IMG/VR virus record: IMGVR_UViG_3300043395_002712
Location: 1 to 49,542 of that record
Origin: a virus
DNA: 49,542 nucleotides
Strand: one strand, 5' to 3'
A program made the position numbers and the translations under genes. Every line of letters begins with the position of its first letter. The stretch's first letter is position 1. Positions 20,823 to 29,655 of the stretch are shown here, piece after piece. Under the pieces are notes generated by a model, which was not told where the DNA came from, did not search any database, and saw only the letters and a list, made by a program, of their open reading frames with translations.

Positions 20823-22597
20823 CAGGTCGTCCCCCGCATCGGCGCCACGTAAAGCGTGGGCGTAGTGAACGGCGTACCCGTTACCGCCGGAGTGATCCGC
20901 ACGACTAGCGTTTCAAACTCGCTAACAGTTAGCGTAGCCGCTGTGTTCCCATCCCATTTGGTGGTAAAGCCAGCGGCGGAAATTGTGATAATGCCCGACG
21001 TATAGAAGAAGTCTACTTCCACTTCAACGTATTCAGCAAATCCGCTTGCCACCGCAAGGTCGGCAACATTGGAAAACGCGATCGTTGTATTTCCTGCAAT
21101 GGCTGCGCCAAGCATGAACCGATTAGCGGCCCGGATGTCGCATGTATAGGTAGAGCCGACTGCCGTAACAACCTGCGCCCGAGGGAGAACACCCGAGCCC
21201 AGCGCTATGGAGTAGCCGGTGCGGGAGGGGACGCCTCCAACTCCGAGCCTGCTGAACCTGCCAGTGCTGGGAGCGCTTTCGCCGATTGCCCCAGGGGCGC
21301 CCTTGGCGCCACTCCACCAATTATCAACAGCTTGCCGCACTCGCTGCGCCGTCCACGCCCTGCGAGTGGTTCCCGCGCCACCCTCTGCCTCTGCTTGCGT
21401 GACCGTCTCCGCGGTCCATTCCCGTGCATTGCTCAGCGCAGGGTTGGTAGTGAGGGGATACCGCACATCGGCCGCCGCCTGCGTCAGTGCGCCAACGTCA
21501 GCGGCACTCAGTACAACCGTACCTGTCTGGCCGTTGACGCTCTGCACCGGGGACGCCGGCACCGTGATGCGAACCCAGTTCGCCAAGAGTGCCGCGTTGT
21601 CGCCGCTCAGGATCCACTGCCCCACCGCGCCGGAGTCGGTGCGAAGGCACCAGTCCCCGCGCTGTCCGGTGAGCGCGAGCATCGCGGCCTCGCTGTTCAC
21701 CGACCCGAGGTAGTCGCTGATGGCGATGGCCGGGATCTGAGACGTGGGGATCACGCCGCCCACGAGATCCGCCTTGCTGGCAAGCGCCGTGCTCAGCGCC
21801 GCTGGCTGCACGGCAGAGTCTGCTTTCGCCCCCTGCGCCGCCGTGGCCGCGCCGATCTGCGCCGGTGTCGGCTCGACCCCCTGGATCGCTACCAGCAAAC
21901 TGCCATTCACCGCGTGTTGCCGGCCCAGCGTCGCCACCTGCTGCGCCCTGCTTGCCGGCCTGGTGCTGGACAGTCCGCCACTGGCGCCGACGTACACCGG
22001 GCCCCGGGTGTAGGCCGCCGTGTTCGCGTCTTGCAGTTCGCCCGCGATAATCGCGTGGCCCTCGCCGTTGATCGGTAGGTCGTCTCTCAGTAACCCATCG
22101 GCGTACTCGGCCCCTGGCGTCGCCGGGTCCGTCGCCACGATCTGCAACACGTTGGTATTGCCAACCGAATCACCCGCCGTCACGGGCGTCCCTTTTGTTA
22201 ATGCGACGCCAGATGTGTTCTTGACGTGGAAATATAGGTTTCCGGCAAGATCGCCATGGATGTGCGGAATAGCCGCCGGACTGGTGCCGGTGATCGTCAG
22301 CCCCGCGAAGCTCGGCGAGCCGCTCGCCGCCAGTTCATCCAGTCGCGCCTGCTGCGCCGCCGTCATCAGGCCGGGGTCTACCGGGCCGGCAAGGGGAAGG
22401 GTCGCATCGGTCCCGGTGCTGCTCTTGATCTGCCGCGTGGCTGGGTCGTAGTCGAGATCGGTGTTGCCGGCGGCGAGCGCAGCGATGGCCGAAACCGGAG
22501 CATCGACCGTCTCGGTGCCCTGATCCATCACGACCCGCTCGTTGCCGGTGAGCGGCAGTGTCGCGTCAGGACGCCCGGAGATAGTCGAAGTCTCCAT
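20822..22597 (-). CDS. Tail fibre protein, 591 aa
   Basis: A long, low-Cys protein rich in Ala, Gly, Thr and Ser. The N-terminal third has repeating beta/linker units (DATLPLTG, DATLPLAG; SPSFAGLTITGTSP). The middle has SKADLVGG and SVNGQTGTVVLSAADVGAL units found in many fibre stalks. A short collagen-like GAPGAIGES precedes a C-terminal beta-rich head (FMLGAAIAGNTTIAFSNVAD). It would form the host-contacting stalk, with the LamG protein as a likely tip. Encoded between the tail tip genes and the LamG gene. Confidence 0.8.
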   Translation of the reverse strand: METSTISGRPDATLPLTGNERVVMDQGTETVDAPVSAIAALAAGNTDLDYDPATRQIKSSTGTDATLPLAGPVDPGLMTAAQQARLDELAASGSPSFAGLTITGTSPAAIPHIHGDLAGNLYFHVKNTSGVALTKGTPVTAGDSVGNTNVLQIVATDPATPGAEYADGLLRDDLPINGEGHAIIAGELQDANTAAYTRGPVYVGASGGLSSTRPASRAQQVATLGRQHAVNGSLLVAIQGVEPTPAQIGAATAAQGAKADSAVQPAALSTALASKADLVGGVIPTSQIPAIAISDYLGSVNSEAAMLALTGQRGDWCLRTDSGAVGQWILSGDNAALLANWVRITVPASPVQSVNGQTGTVVLSAADVGALTQAAADVRYPLTTNPALSNAREWTAETVTQAEAEGGAGTTRRAWTAQRVRQAVDNWWSGAKGAPGAIGESAPSTGRFSRLGVGGVPSRTGYSIALGSGVLPRAQVVTAVGSTYTCDIRAANRFMLGAAIAGNTTIAFSNVADLAVASGFAEYVEVEVDFFYTSGIITISAAGFTTKWDGNTAATLTVSEFETLVVRITPAVTGTPFTTPTLYVAPMRGTT

Positions 22598-22633
22598 GCC
22601 GAGGGCGACAGTCTCCCGGCATCATAGGGCAGG

Positions 22634-23110
22634 TCAGCCGCGCCTCGGGGTCAGGGGGCCATCCCCGCTCCAGGTCATCACCATCACGATCGGCTTCTCG
22701 GGATCCTCGCAGTTCAGGCGAATGTCGCCAATGACGACTGTGCCGGTCAGTCTTATCTCGCCTGCGATCGTGGAGTCGAATATATCGTAGTCATCCGTGG
22801 GCGCTTCGCGTTGCAGCGTGAGCTTTATGGCAGCTTTGAGCTGATCATCCACGCCCGAAATGGCGTACTCAAAGATCTGCCACGAGCTTTGCGCAACGCT
22901 TGTATCATCAGAGAATTGCAGGTATGTCGAGAACGATCCGCTCCACGTCGCAAGTCCCGCCGTTGCCCTGCCGAAGTCATCGGCCTGGGTTGTTTGATCC
23001 AGGATGTCGCGCTTCAGCTCCGCATCCCAGGCGAAGATGTTGGCGACGTACTTCAGTCCGCTGCCAAGGTCAAGCTCCGCCGAACCATCAACGCCAACGA
23101 TGACGGTCAT
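22634..23110 (-). CDS. Minor tail protein, tail-tube-like, 158 aa
   Basis: Beta-rich with an outline close to tail-tube proteins: VIVGVDGSAELDLGSGLKYV, an Asp/Thr-rich loop (DQTTQADDFGRATAG), WSGSFSTYLQFSDD, and a final VMTWSGDGPLTP. The true major tail protein is encoded at 35084-35899, so this could be a paralogous tube-fold protein of the tail end. It overlaps the upstream gene by 4 bases. Confidence 0.55.
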   Translation of the reverse strand: MTVIVGVDGSAELDLGSGLKYVANIFAWDAELKRDILDQTTQADDFGRATAGLATWSGSFSTYLQFSDDTSVAQSSWQIFEYAISGVDDQLKAAIKLTLQREAPTDDYDIFDSTIAGEIRLTGTVVIGDIRLNCEDPEKPIVMVMTWSGDGPLTPRRG

Positions 23111-24156
23111 ATAATTCTAGCGAGGAAAGACGCGGAGGCGCCATCGTTGAGCACGGTGCTGTTCTTGACCTGGATAACCTCCCATTCATTCACCGCGCTT
23201 TGCACGATGAAGCGGTCGCCGTATGATGTGGTGTTGTCTGCGTAGTGCATGTAGACCCCGAAGTCAACCGCAAGCCTTGTGGCCGTAAATGGCGACCACG
23301 GCAGGTCGGAGCAGATCGGAACGTAGTCGGTGACAAAGGCGGGGTTGGCGGAGTTTCGCCCGATCGGCAAGGGAATGCCGGCAGCGAATGATCCGCCAGC
23401 AACGCCGCCGCCAAAGTTGCTTCCATAGCTGTCGTTTCCGCTGCCGACGCCAAAGTATGAAAAGGCGTTGTACTTGATGCCGTGGAAACTGTTGTTGGAT
23501 GTGCTCCCGCGCAATGCCGGTCCAATCAGCAGGCAGCGCCTGAGGTTCTCTTGAAGCTGGAAGTTGATAAAGCCCATCAGAGTAGATGAGCCGGTCGGTA
23601 TTTGCGCCTCCACCATGGAGAGTCCGCTAATCATGCCCCGGTTAAGATCCAGCCAGGTATGTAGCACCGTGTTCTTGTGGAGGATGCTAAAGGGTGGGCA
23701 TCTATTGGTTGCCTGCCGGAATACAAACCAGCTTTGCTTGTTGTCGGCGCCGGATGTGAAGCGGTCAAGCGAAATGTTTGACGTGAGCGACCCAGTGAAT
23801 AGCTCGGTCGCCCCTGACGTGCCGAAGATGCTTGCCGGCAAGGTGTGGTAGTCCAGGTACTGCGTCCCCGTGGGAACGTTCACTGGGGGCGTGCCAACGG
23901 CGTTCCATCCGCTTGCCAGCGCAACCACGCATGTTGCACCACTGAACACGAAGTAATAATACGAGCTTCCGTAGGTTTTGGTTGCGTCATGCTCGATCTT
24001 CAGGACGCGGACGGGATTCTGCTGGCCGCCAACGGTGAAGGAGTCGTGCCATTCCGTCATCAGGCCCGCGTCGATCAGTGCGGTGCGCAGCAGGCCGGCG
24101 AGATCGGCACCAGTCCACGGGGCGGTCGCGGTGTAGGTCTGCTTGACGACTGGCAT
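23107..24156 (-). CDS. Putative minor tail protein, 349 aa
   Basis: Starts MPVVKQTYTATAPWTGADLA, a form seen in distal tail proteins of several phages. The rest is beta-rich with aromatic and Asn/Gly-rich loops (SSYYYFVFSGATCVVALASG, GVGSGNDSYGSNFGGGV). No catalytic motifs are visible. Its place between tip and fibre genes supports a tail location; the exact role is unknown. Confidence 0.6.
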   Translation of the reverse strand: MPVVKQTYTATAPWTGADLAGLLRTALIDAGLMTEWHDSFTVGGQQNPVRVLKIEHDATKTYGSSYYYFVFSGATCVVALASGWNAVGTPPVNVPTGTQYLDYHTLPASIFGTSGATELFTGSLTSNISLDRFTSGADNKQSWFVFRQATNRCPPFSILHKNTVLHTWLDLNRGMISGLSMVEAQIPTGSSTLMGFINFQLQENLRRCLLIGPALRGSTSNNSFHGIKYNAFSYFGVGSGNDSYGSNFGGGVAGGSFAAGIPLPIGRNSANPAFVTDYVPICSDLPWSPFTATRLAVDFGVYMHYADNTTSYGDRFIVQSAVNEWEVIQVKNSTVLNDGASASFLARII

Positions 24157-24217
24157 GACTGAGCGCGAGACGGGAGAGCCGAGGCCCCAGGGACTCTAGC
24201 CTGCTCCTGGCTGCGTG

Positions 24218-24988
24218 CTATGGCACGGCCGCCACAACATTCATCCCCGCCGGCAGTCCCGTGATGAGCAGCGACTGAGCGCTCATGCTGACGGTCGGCT
24301 TGTTGATTGACGTGGGAATTGCGATGACGCTCATCTGCTGAGATATGTTCAGGGACAGCAGTTCGGACTGCGAGGAAACATCAATCCTGGCGCCCTTGTC
24401 AATCCCAACCACCACGCCAAAAGTGCTCAGGGTCGAAACAAGATCCAGGTTCAGAACCGGGCCGACATGGATTCTGTTGATCGGCGGGCCCTTGTCAGTT
24501 GGTATCCCCACGACCGTCATGGTCTGGGAAATATTCAGAAGCAGCGGACTTTCGTTGATTGTCGTCGCTGACGCCTTGGGACCATAAGACGATTCAAGCG
24601 TCAGCTCATAGACAAGATCAATCGTGACATTAAAGCGTCCATTCTTTATCGACTCCTTTCTTGGCTCTCGCGCAATGGTCCATGTAGTGCCGGTCAGGCG
24701 CTTCTTGAAGTCATCGCTGTTGACGCCACTGGCCAGCTCTGCCGGCAGGGCCGTGAGGGGCCACAGGCCGCCCGCCGTTGCCCTCCAGGGGAGCAGCAGC
24801 GCCAGGGCCTGGGCATCGTTCACGTTCTCGAAGGTCAGGCTCCACTCGGCGCCGCTGGGCAGGGAGCCGAGGATTTCGGGGAACGCCGAGGAGCGCCATG
24901 CGCCCGTGATGACCGGATAGTCCGGCAGGCGAAGCTCCCACGTCGTCGGCGTGTACTGGGGCAGCGTCAGCGGGCGGCGATTCGTCAC
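24218..24988 (-). CDS. Putative minor tail protein, 256 aa
   Basis: The first ~100 residues share layout with the adjacent 136-residue protein: a TWELRLPDYPVITGAWRSS opening, WSLTFENVNDAQALALLL, and a small Gly/Trp loop (WRATAGGLWPL). The C-terminal half contains a duplicated element (LLLNISQTMTVVGIPTDKGP and LSLNISQQMSVIAIPTS), so it appears to hold an internal repeat of about 60 residues. Tail location is inferred from context. Confidence 0.6.
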   Translation of the reverse strand: MTNRRPLTLPQYTPTTWELRLPDYPVITGAWRSSAFPEILGSLPSGAEWSLTFENVNDAQALALLLPWRATAGGLWPLTALPAELASGVNSDDFKKRLTGTTWTIAREPRKESIKNGRFNVTIDLVYELTLESSYGPKASATTINESPLLLNISQTMTVVGIPTDKGPPINRIHVGPVLNLDLVSTLSTFGVVVGIDKGARIDVSSQSELLSLNISQQMSVIAIPTSINKPTVSMSAQSLLITGLPAGMNVVAAVP

Positions 24989-25395
24989 GAGTGGTAGGCG
25001 ATGAAGCCGCGTGTCTGGATCGGGATTTGCACCGTACAGCGCCCGGCCTTGACTGCCGTGGTCCTCGGGGGGCCGGCCGGCTGCCAGGTCGCGCCGGGGA
25101 AGGGCAGCAGCAGGAGGTTCTTCAGGTCACCCCTGGCGCCCTCCACGATCTCGGGCGGAATCGTCAGCGTGCCATAGGTGCCGTAGTTGTCATCCCAAAC
25201 CTTGCATAACTCCTCGGCCTGCGCGTAGGTGATGTTCTCCCAGCTCAGGTCCATTCTGTCGCCGGTTGGCTTGCTGGATGCCGCCCACCGCACAACTCTG
25301 CCATTGCGCATCTTGCGTTGCGTTTGCGGCCATTGCCCCATCGTGTAGTTGCGACCTTTGGGCGTGATGCCAGGGAGTGCGGTAACGATGTTCAT
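24985..25395 (-). CDS. Putative minor tail protein, 136 aa
   Basis: The pattern QTQRKMRNGRVVRWAASS, LSWENITYAQAEELCKVW, YGTLTIPPEIVEGARG and PFPGATWQPAGPP is typical of a small phage tail family whose members precede larger tip proteins. The neighbouring 256-residue protein shares the first-domain layout, suggesting duplication. Overlaps both neighbours by 4 bases. Confidence 0.6.
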   Translation of the reverse strand: MNIVTALPGITPKGRNYTMGQWPQTQRKMRNGRVVRWAASSKPTGDRMDLSWENITYAQAEELCKVWDDNYGTYGTLTIPPEIVEGARGDLKNLLLLPFPGATWQPAGPPRTTAVKAGRCTVQIPIQTRGFIAYHS

Positions 25396-28300
25396 AGTTC
25401 AATCACCCAGTTGGCGTCCGTTTGGTACGTCGTCCAGTTGACGCCGAGCAGGCTAACACCGTTGGCGTCGGTGGGGTGATGGAATGCTTCAACCGTGACG
25501 ACGCCTTCGGCATCCATGCCTACCTTTTTGATCTCGTAAGTACGCGGCTTGATGTTGCTATTTCGGATCGCAAAGAAGATGCCAGTCGGCGACGCCAGCC
25601 CGCCGGCAATCGTGATGGTCTGTTCTCTGGGATTCGTTGACATATCCCAGGTCAGCGCTGTGTAGGTGCCGTCAGCCAATGGCAGCAACCAGGGGCGAAC
25701 GCTGACCATGTTTCCGTCTTGCTGGATGAAGCCCTGAAACGCCGTGCTGTAGTTGACCACATCGACATCGAGCACGAAGCACCCACCGGAATGAAGCCTG
25801 GCCGCGAGCACGTCGGGAGTGGTCTTGAAGCTGATTTGATGATCGTTGAGCGTGACGAAGCGAATGTAGTAACAAGCAGCGTCAATGGCCTGCCTGTAGT
25901 TCGTACACCACTTCGAGAGGTCAAGGGATCTGACCGGCGCATTGACGCTGGTGCCGGCCTGTCTGACGGTCGCCACGCGCTCGCGGGGAAACAGCGGCGC
26001 CTCGGGCCCCGTGGACTCCTCGCGCCATTTGACCTGCACGATGAACGGCTGCCTTGTGAGATAGTCAACCGTGTTCAGCCTGAAATCTTCCAGGTTGCCA
26101 TTATTGAACTGCGCCTTGATCTCTAGGGGGGTGTTGAACTCGATTGCCCTCTTCAGGAAGTAGACGCCACCGAGTCGAACCAGCTTGAGCAGATGCGCCT
26201 GCGCGATCTCTGATGCCCATTCAAGAATCGTGAGCGGCTCGCCCTCCACGGCGTCGTAGAAGTACTGGCGGTCCTGGCACCATTGCGCCGCCTCCTGGAA
26301 GCTGGTGCGATCGATCTGCGCCGGCTTCGTCCCAGGGAAGGCCCCAAGCTCCTCGCTTGTCATCAGCTCCCGCAACCAGTCCGGCCAAAGGTGACTGGAC
26401 CCTTTAGTGTCGCCATTGAGAAGCCTCGGCATTTCGTAGCCGTTATCGCAGAAGCCGCTGAAAGACTGAAGGCTGCTGATCTCTAGCGAGGCCGAGATAT
26501 TGACACCGACTGGGGAGATAGCTTCATAGGATGGTGTTTGGTTGAGATCGGCATAATAGTTAACCTGCTGGATGGTATGCTCTGGCGTGTTGCCGACAGT
26601 GGTTTGCATACTTTCATAAGGGAAGGCTTCGGCGAATCTTGCATAGCCATCGACCATAGACTGAAGCCCCGGATCAGCCCAGCCCAGACCGATGTCAAGG
26701 GCGGGCTCAAGCTGCGCGATCTTCCGCTTGCCGGCGTCGGTGGGATCGATGACGTAGCCCGTGGTTGTTACAGTGACGCCGTTCGATGTCGTGCTGACTT
26801 CGTATCCGCTATTCGTGCCAAGAACGACGACGCGGCTGAGATCGCTGCTGCGAATGTACCAGCTCGGGACGGGCACAAGCCGGCGTTCCCACCGGGCTAA
26901 GGACGGGAAGGCGATGCGCAGGTAGTTGTAGACATCCTCTCCACTGATGCCGGCGATGGCGTAGGTCTCGGGGAAGTCCACCCAGGTCGCCCCACGATCG
27001 GCGCTGTACTGCAACGCGAAGGCACTGTATCTGCGCGTCTTTGTTGTGATGAGACTGCCGCCGCTGTCGTAGCGCGAGACCGACAGAACACCGTTGGCCG
27101 TCTTGCCGACTTGATTCTGTCCAGCCTTGCCATTGATCTTCTCAATCTTCTCGCATGACTTAAAGCCAATCATGCCATTAACGCTGATGCCGACCTTGGA
27201 CTTCAGGATGATCTCGCAAACCTGAAACTCTCTGACAGCACCAACGGATGCCACGGCCAGGCGGAAGATTTGCCCGACCTGCGAGCAGACTTTGTAGCGG
27301 CCTTCGGTGCCGCTTTGCATCAGCGCAAAGTCCGTATCGGGATCATATTCATCAGGGAGGATGAGCTGGCCGGTCTCTTGTGGGTCCAGGAAGCGACTGC
27401 CGACGAAGTGAACATTGCCGGCACGAACCACGGTGAAGATGTATTCCATCGTGTTGCCGCCGCCAACGGGATCCTGCTCGGAATCGCTTACGAAAACCGA
27501 CTCATTCGGATTCCATGAAACCCTCTGCTCCAGCACCGCCCAGCAAGTGCCGATCATGTAAAGCTCGTTAGGAATCAGCGCGGAATCTGCCGAGTCCTGC
27601 ACGCCGGCAACAGCAGCGGCGACGCCGCCCATCTTCTCCTCGAACTCTGCGTCATCATCGATAACGCGACTGTTGGTTGTGTTGATCCTGATTTTGGTAT
27701 TGGCGTCGGTCTCGCTGGATAGAACGTACTTGAGCGAATCGCCGATGCCAACAGTCCACTCTTTTATTTCGTAGTCGCCGCTTGCCGGTGTTGTCCAGAC
27801 CGAGGAGCTTGCTGACTTGTGTTGTCTCAATCCACCACGCATCGACCAGTAAAACTTGCCTTTCCATAGCTCCACCAATGCCGCCGCATCATCATCGGTT
27901 CGCACCTTGTCGCTCGTACTGATCCGTGCCGTGACGGTTGGCTGAATTGTGATACTGGCGCGGTGCATCATTGCATTGGGGCACCATCCGTACAGGCCAA
28001 AGGCAGTGCTTGTTGATGGCGTCTCCGCCATGCAAAACGCTGTGCGATATTGGCTGTTGCCGATGTTGACGGCGAACACGTCCTGGCCGCCCTGGTTCTC
28101 GAAGTTGCCCGGATCCCCACTGGCCTCCCTGCCGGCCACGAGGTCAGCGCTCTTGATGCGCCCACCGGCGGGGGAGTGGTAGATCGAATAGCGGGCACCC
28201 TTCGAGAGTGCGGTGCCGGTGTAGGCGTAGGCGCCGAGGGTGTTGTTGCCGAAGGCCCAGCCGGCGGGGTCCCAGGCGTTCGCCCCCATACGAGCGGCGC

Positions 28301-28754
28301 CGGCAAGGAAGATGCCGCGAAACATCAGCGAGCCGTTGTACGCCAGGATCTGCGACCAGACCATGGGCATCGCAACACGCACGCCACCCAAGCCATTCTC
28401 GCGCTTGGCAATGATGACCGGAATGAACTGCCCAACCTCGGCGGGTTCCTGTATCGAATCAAAGCCAAATCGTGGCGACAGCCTCTGATTCGTGGTCCGC
28501 GAATCGCGCTTCCCTTGCCGGACTACGATCCGGCCATTCTGCTGATTCGTCGGGAACAGCAGCGACGACAGCAGGCTGACGCCAACGGCGATGGCCAGGT
28601 TCACGAGCACCGGCACGAGCGGACCGCAGACGATGCCCTCCGCCGGCTTCTCGATCGAATGCTTGAGCGTGATCGCCTTCCACTGCTGGTACTCCTCCTG
28701 CGTGACGCCCAGGATCTCGGCGAGGCGCCTTTCGTAGGGGAGGAGGGGGATCAT
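25392..28754 (-). CDS. Central tail tip / host-specificity protein (lambda J-like), 1120 aa
   Basis: Very long tail protein directly downstream of the K-like and L-like genes, the position of J in lambda-type tails. The N-terminus has a hydrophobic segment (VPVLVNLAIAVGVSLLSSLL, about 48-67), then FGFDSIQEPAEVGQFIPVII, a motif common in J-like proteins, and many beta-rich repeats. The C-terminal third (LTRQPFIVQVKWREES, then LDLSKWCTNYRQAIDAACYY) matches the baseplate-hub-like domains of J proteins. It should form the tip that contacts the receptor and directs DNA ejection. Overlaps both neighbours by 4 bases. Confidence 0.82.
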   Translation of the reverse strand: MIPLLPYERRLAEILGVTQEEYQQWKAITLKHSIEKPAEGIVCGPLVPVLVNLAIAVGVSLLSSLLFPTNQQNGRIVVRQGKRDSRTTNQRLSPRFGFDSIQEPAEVGQFIPVIIAKRENGLGGVRVAMPMVWSQILAYNGSLMFRGIFLAGAARMGANAWDPAGWAFGNNTLGAYAYTGTALSKGARYSIYHSPAGGRIKSADLVAGREASGDPGNFENQGGQDVFAVNIGNSQYRTAFCMAETPSTSTAFGLYGWCPNAMMHRASITIQPTVTARISTSDKVRTDDDAAALVELWKGKFYWSMRGGLRQHKSASSSVWTTPASGDYEIKEWTVGIGDSLKYVLSSETDANTKIRINTTNSRVIDDDAEFEEKMGGVAAAVAGVQDSADSALIPNELYMIGTCWAVLEQRVSWNPNESVFVSDSEQDPVGGGNTMEYIFTVVRAGNVHFVGSRFLDPQETGQLILPDEYDPDTDFALMQSGTEGRYKVCSQVGQIFRLAVASVGAVREFQVCEIILKSKVGISVNGMIGFKSCEKIEKINGKAGQNQVGKTANGVLSVSRYDSGGSLITTKTRRYSAFALQYSADRGATWVDFPETYAIAGISGEDVYNYLRIAFPSLARWERRLVPVPSWYIRSSDLSRVVVLGTNSGYEVSTTSNGVTVTTTGYVIDPTDAGKRKIAQLEPALDIGLGWADPGLQSMVDGYARFAEAFPYESMQTTVGNTPEHTIQQVNYYADLNQTPSYEAISPVGVNISASLEISSLQSFSGFCDNGYEMPRLLNGDTKGSSHLWPDWLRELMTSEELGAFPGTKPAQIDRTSFQEAAQWCQDRQYFYDAVEGEPLTILEWASEIAQAHLLKLVRLGGVYFLKRAIEFNTPLEIKAQFNNGNLEDFRLNTVDYLTRQPFIVQVKWREESTGPEAPLFPRERVATVRQAGTSVNAPVRSLDLSKWCTNYRQAIDAACYYIRFVTLNDHQISFKTTPDVLAARLHSGGCFVLDVDVVNYSTAFQGFIQQDGNMVSVRPWLLPLADGTYTALTWDMSTNPREQTITIAGGLASPTGIFFAIRNSNIKPRTYEIKKVGMDAEGVVTVEAFHHPTDANGVSLLGVNWTTYQTDANWVIEL

Positions 28755-29134
28755 GCCAGGCGGTAGAGGTTGAGATTGCCGAAGGCCGACCGGGGGCCGG
28801 CGATCAGGCGCCCATGGTGGCGCACCACGATGAGCGTGTCCTTGTTCGGGAGCACCCCGACACCAAAGCCGCCATCCTTGTTGTCGAAGCGCACCAGAGC
28901 CCCGTCCTCGGGCTGCTCGATCGGGACGGTCAGCAGCGCCCAGTCGAGCCTCAGTGCGTCCCAGTCGCCGGCCCTGGCCATCGCGTACCAGGGGACCATC
29001 CGATCTGCCGGCCAGGGCATCCGCATGGCCTCCCGGACGGCCTGGGCAGTCCTGAAGCAGCAGGCGCCACGCCCCTCCCTGGGGTCGGCCGCGAGCTGCC
29101 AGGGGAGCCCCACCCAGTCACGCCAGAACGTCAA
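28751..29134 (-). CDS. NlpC/P60-like tail assembly protein (lambda K-like), 127 aa
   Basis: The opening WRDWVGLPWQLAADP followed by GACCFRTAQAVREAM matches the start of phage NlpC/P60 proteins, where the Cys after the short Gly/Asp loop is the nucleophile. The second part has VRFDNKDGGFGVGVL and VVRHHGRLI, whose His would complete the dyad. The family are peptidoglycan peptidases in tail tips. The spacing is shorter than usual, so activity may be reduced. The position between the L-like and J-like genes fits K. Confidence 0.68.
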   Translation of the reverse strand: MTFWRDWVGLPWQLAADPREGRGACCFRTAQAVREAMRMPWPADRMVPWYAMARAGDWDALRLDWALLTVPIEQPEDGALVRFDNKDGGFGVGVLPNKDTLIVVRHHGRLIAGPRSAFGNLNLYRLA

Positions 29135-29655
29135 AACGAAATGCCTCCGCTTGCAGGTAAGGGGCCAACCTGTGCAGCGGTCAATCTGCGCGTTGGTGCA
29201 GTGCCGGCTACAAAGTTGAGGGGGTTGGCCAGCTTCAGTGTAACAGGCGAGAAGTCATCCTCCTCCCCGGGGATGGCATCGGCGTACCCGAAGGAGTCGC
29301 AGATGCAAATGGTAGAACTCAGGAAGTTAAGCTCGTTCCATGTCGGGATGTCGTTTTCACTGGTTGGCGGCACGGCGGCGAGGAGTACCGTTGAAACCTT
29401 GATGAAGTGACGATCCTCGGACGCCTGCCATAGCATCGCCGTTGAAAGCATGTTCGCCGGTGCGATCAGCTCGAACTCGCCGCTCTCGGTTCCCTCAGTG
29501 GACACGTCGCCGGCAATGGAGAAGGGGCTGAACCTGTACTCCAGACCATCGAAGGTCCTCGTCTCACCGGGGAAGAAGGGCTGGTAGCGTTGAGGAACCG
29601 GGAAGGGGTTAGCGCTTGTGTCCAGGAACTCAATGTAGTGCGTTGGTGTCAGCAT
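29131..29655 (-). CDS. Minor tail protein, lambda L-like, 174 aa
   Basis: Beta-rich protein with a THYIEFLDTSANPFPV start, YRFSPFSIAGDVSTEG, and a Cys pair (STICICDSFGYAD). Downstream-of-tape-measure proteins of this size with Cys residues correspond to lambda L. It shares the last base of its stop with the tape-measure end region and overlaps the K-like gene by 4 bases. Confidence 0.6.
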   Translation of the reverse strand: MLTPTHYIEFLDTSANPFPVPQRYQPFFPGETRTFDGLEYRFSPFSIAGDVSTEGTESGEFELIAPANMLSTAMLWQASEDRHFIKVSTVLLAAVPPTSENDIPTWNELNFLSSTICICDSFGYADAIPGEEDDFSPVTLKLANPLNFVAGTAPTRRLTAAQVGPLPASGGISF

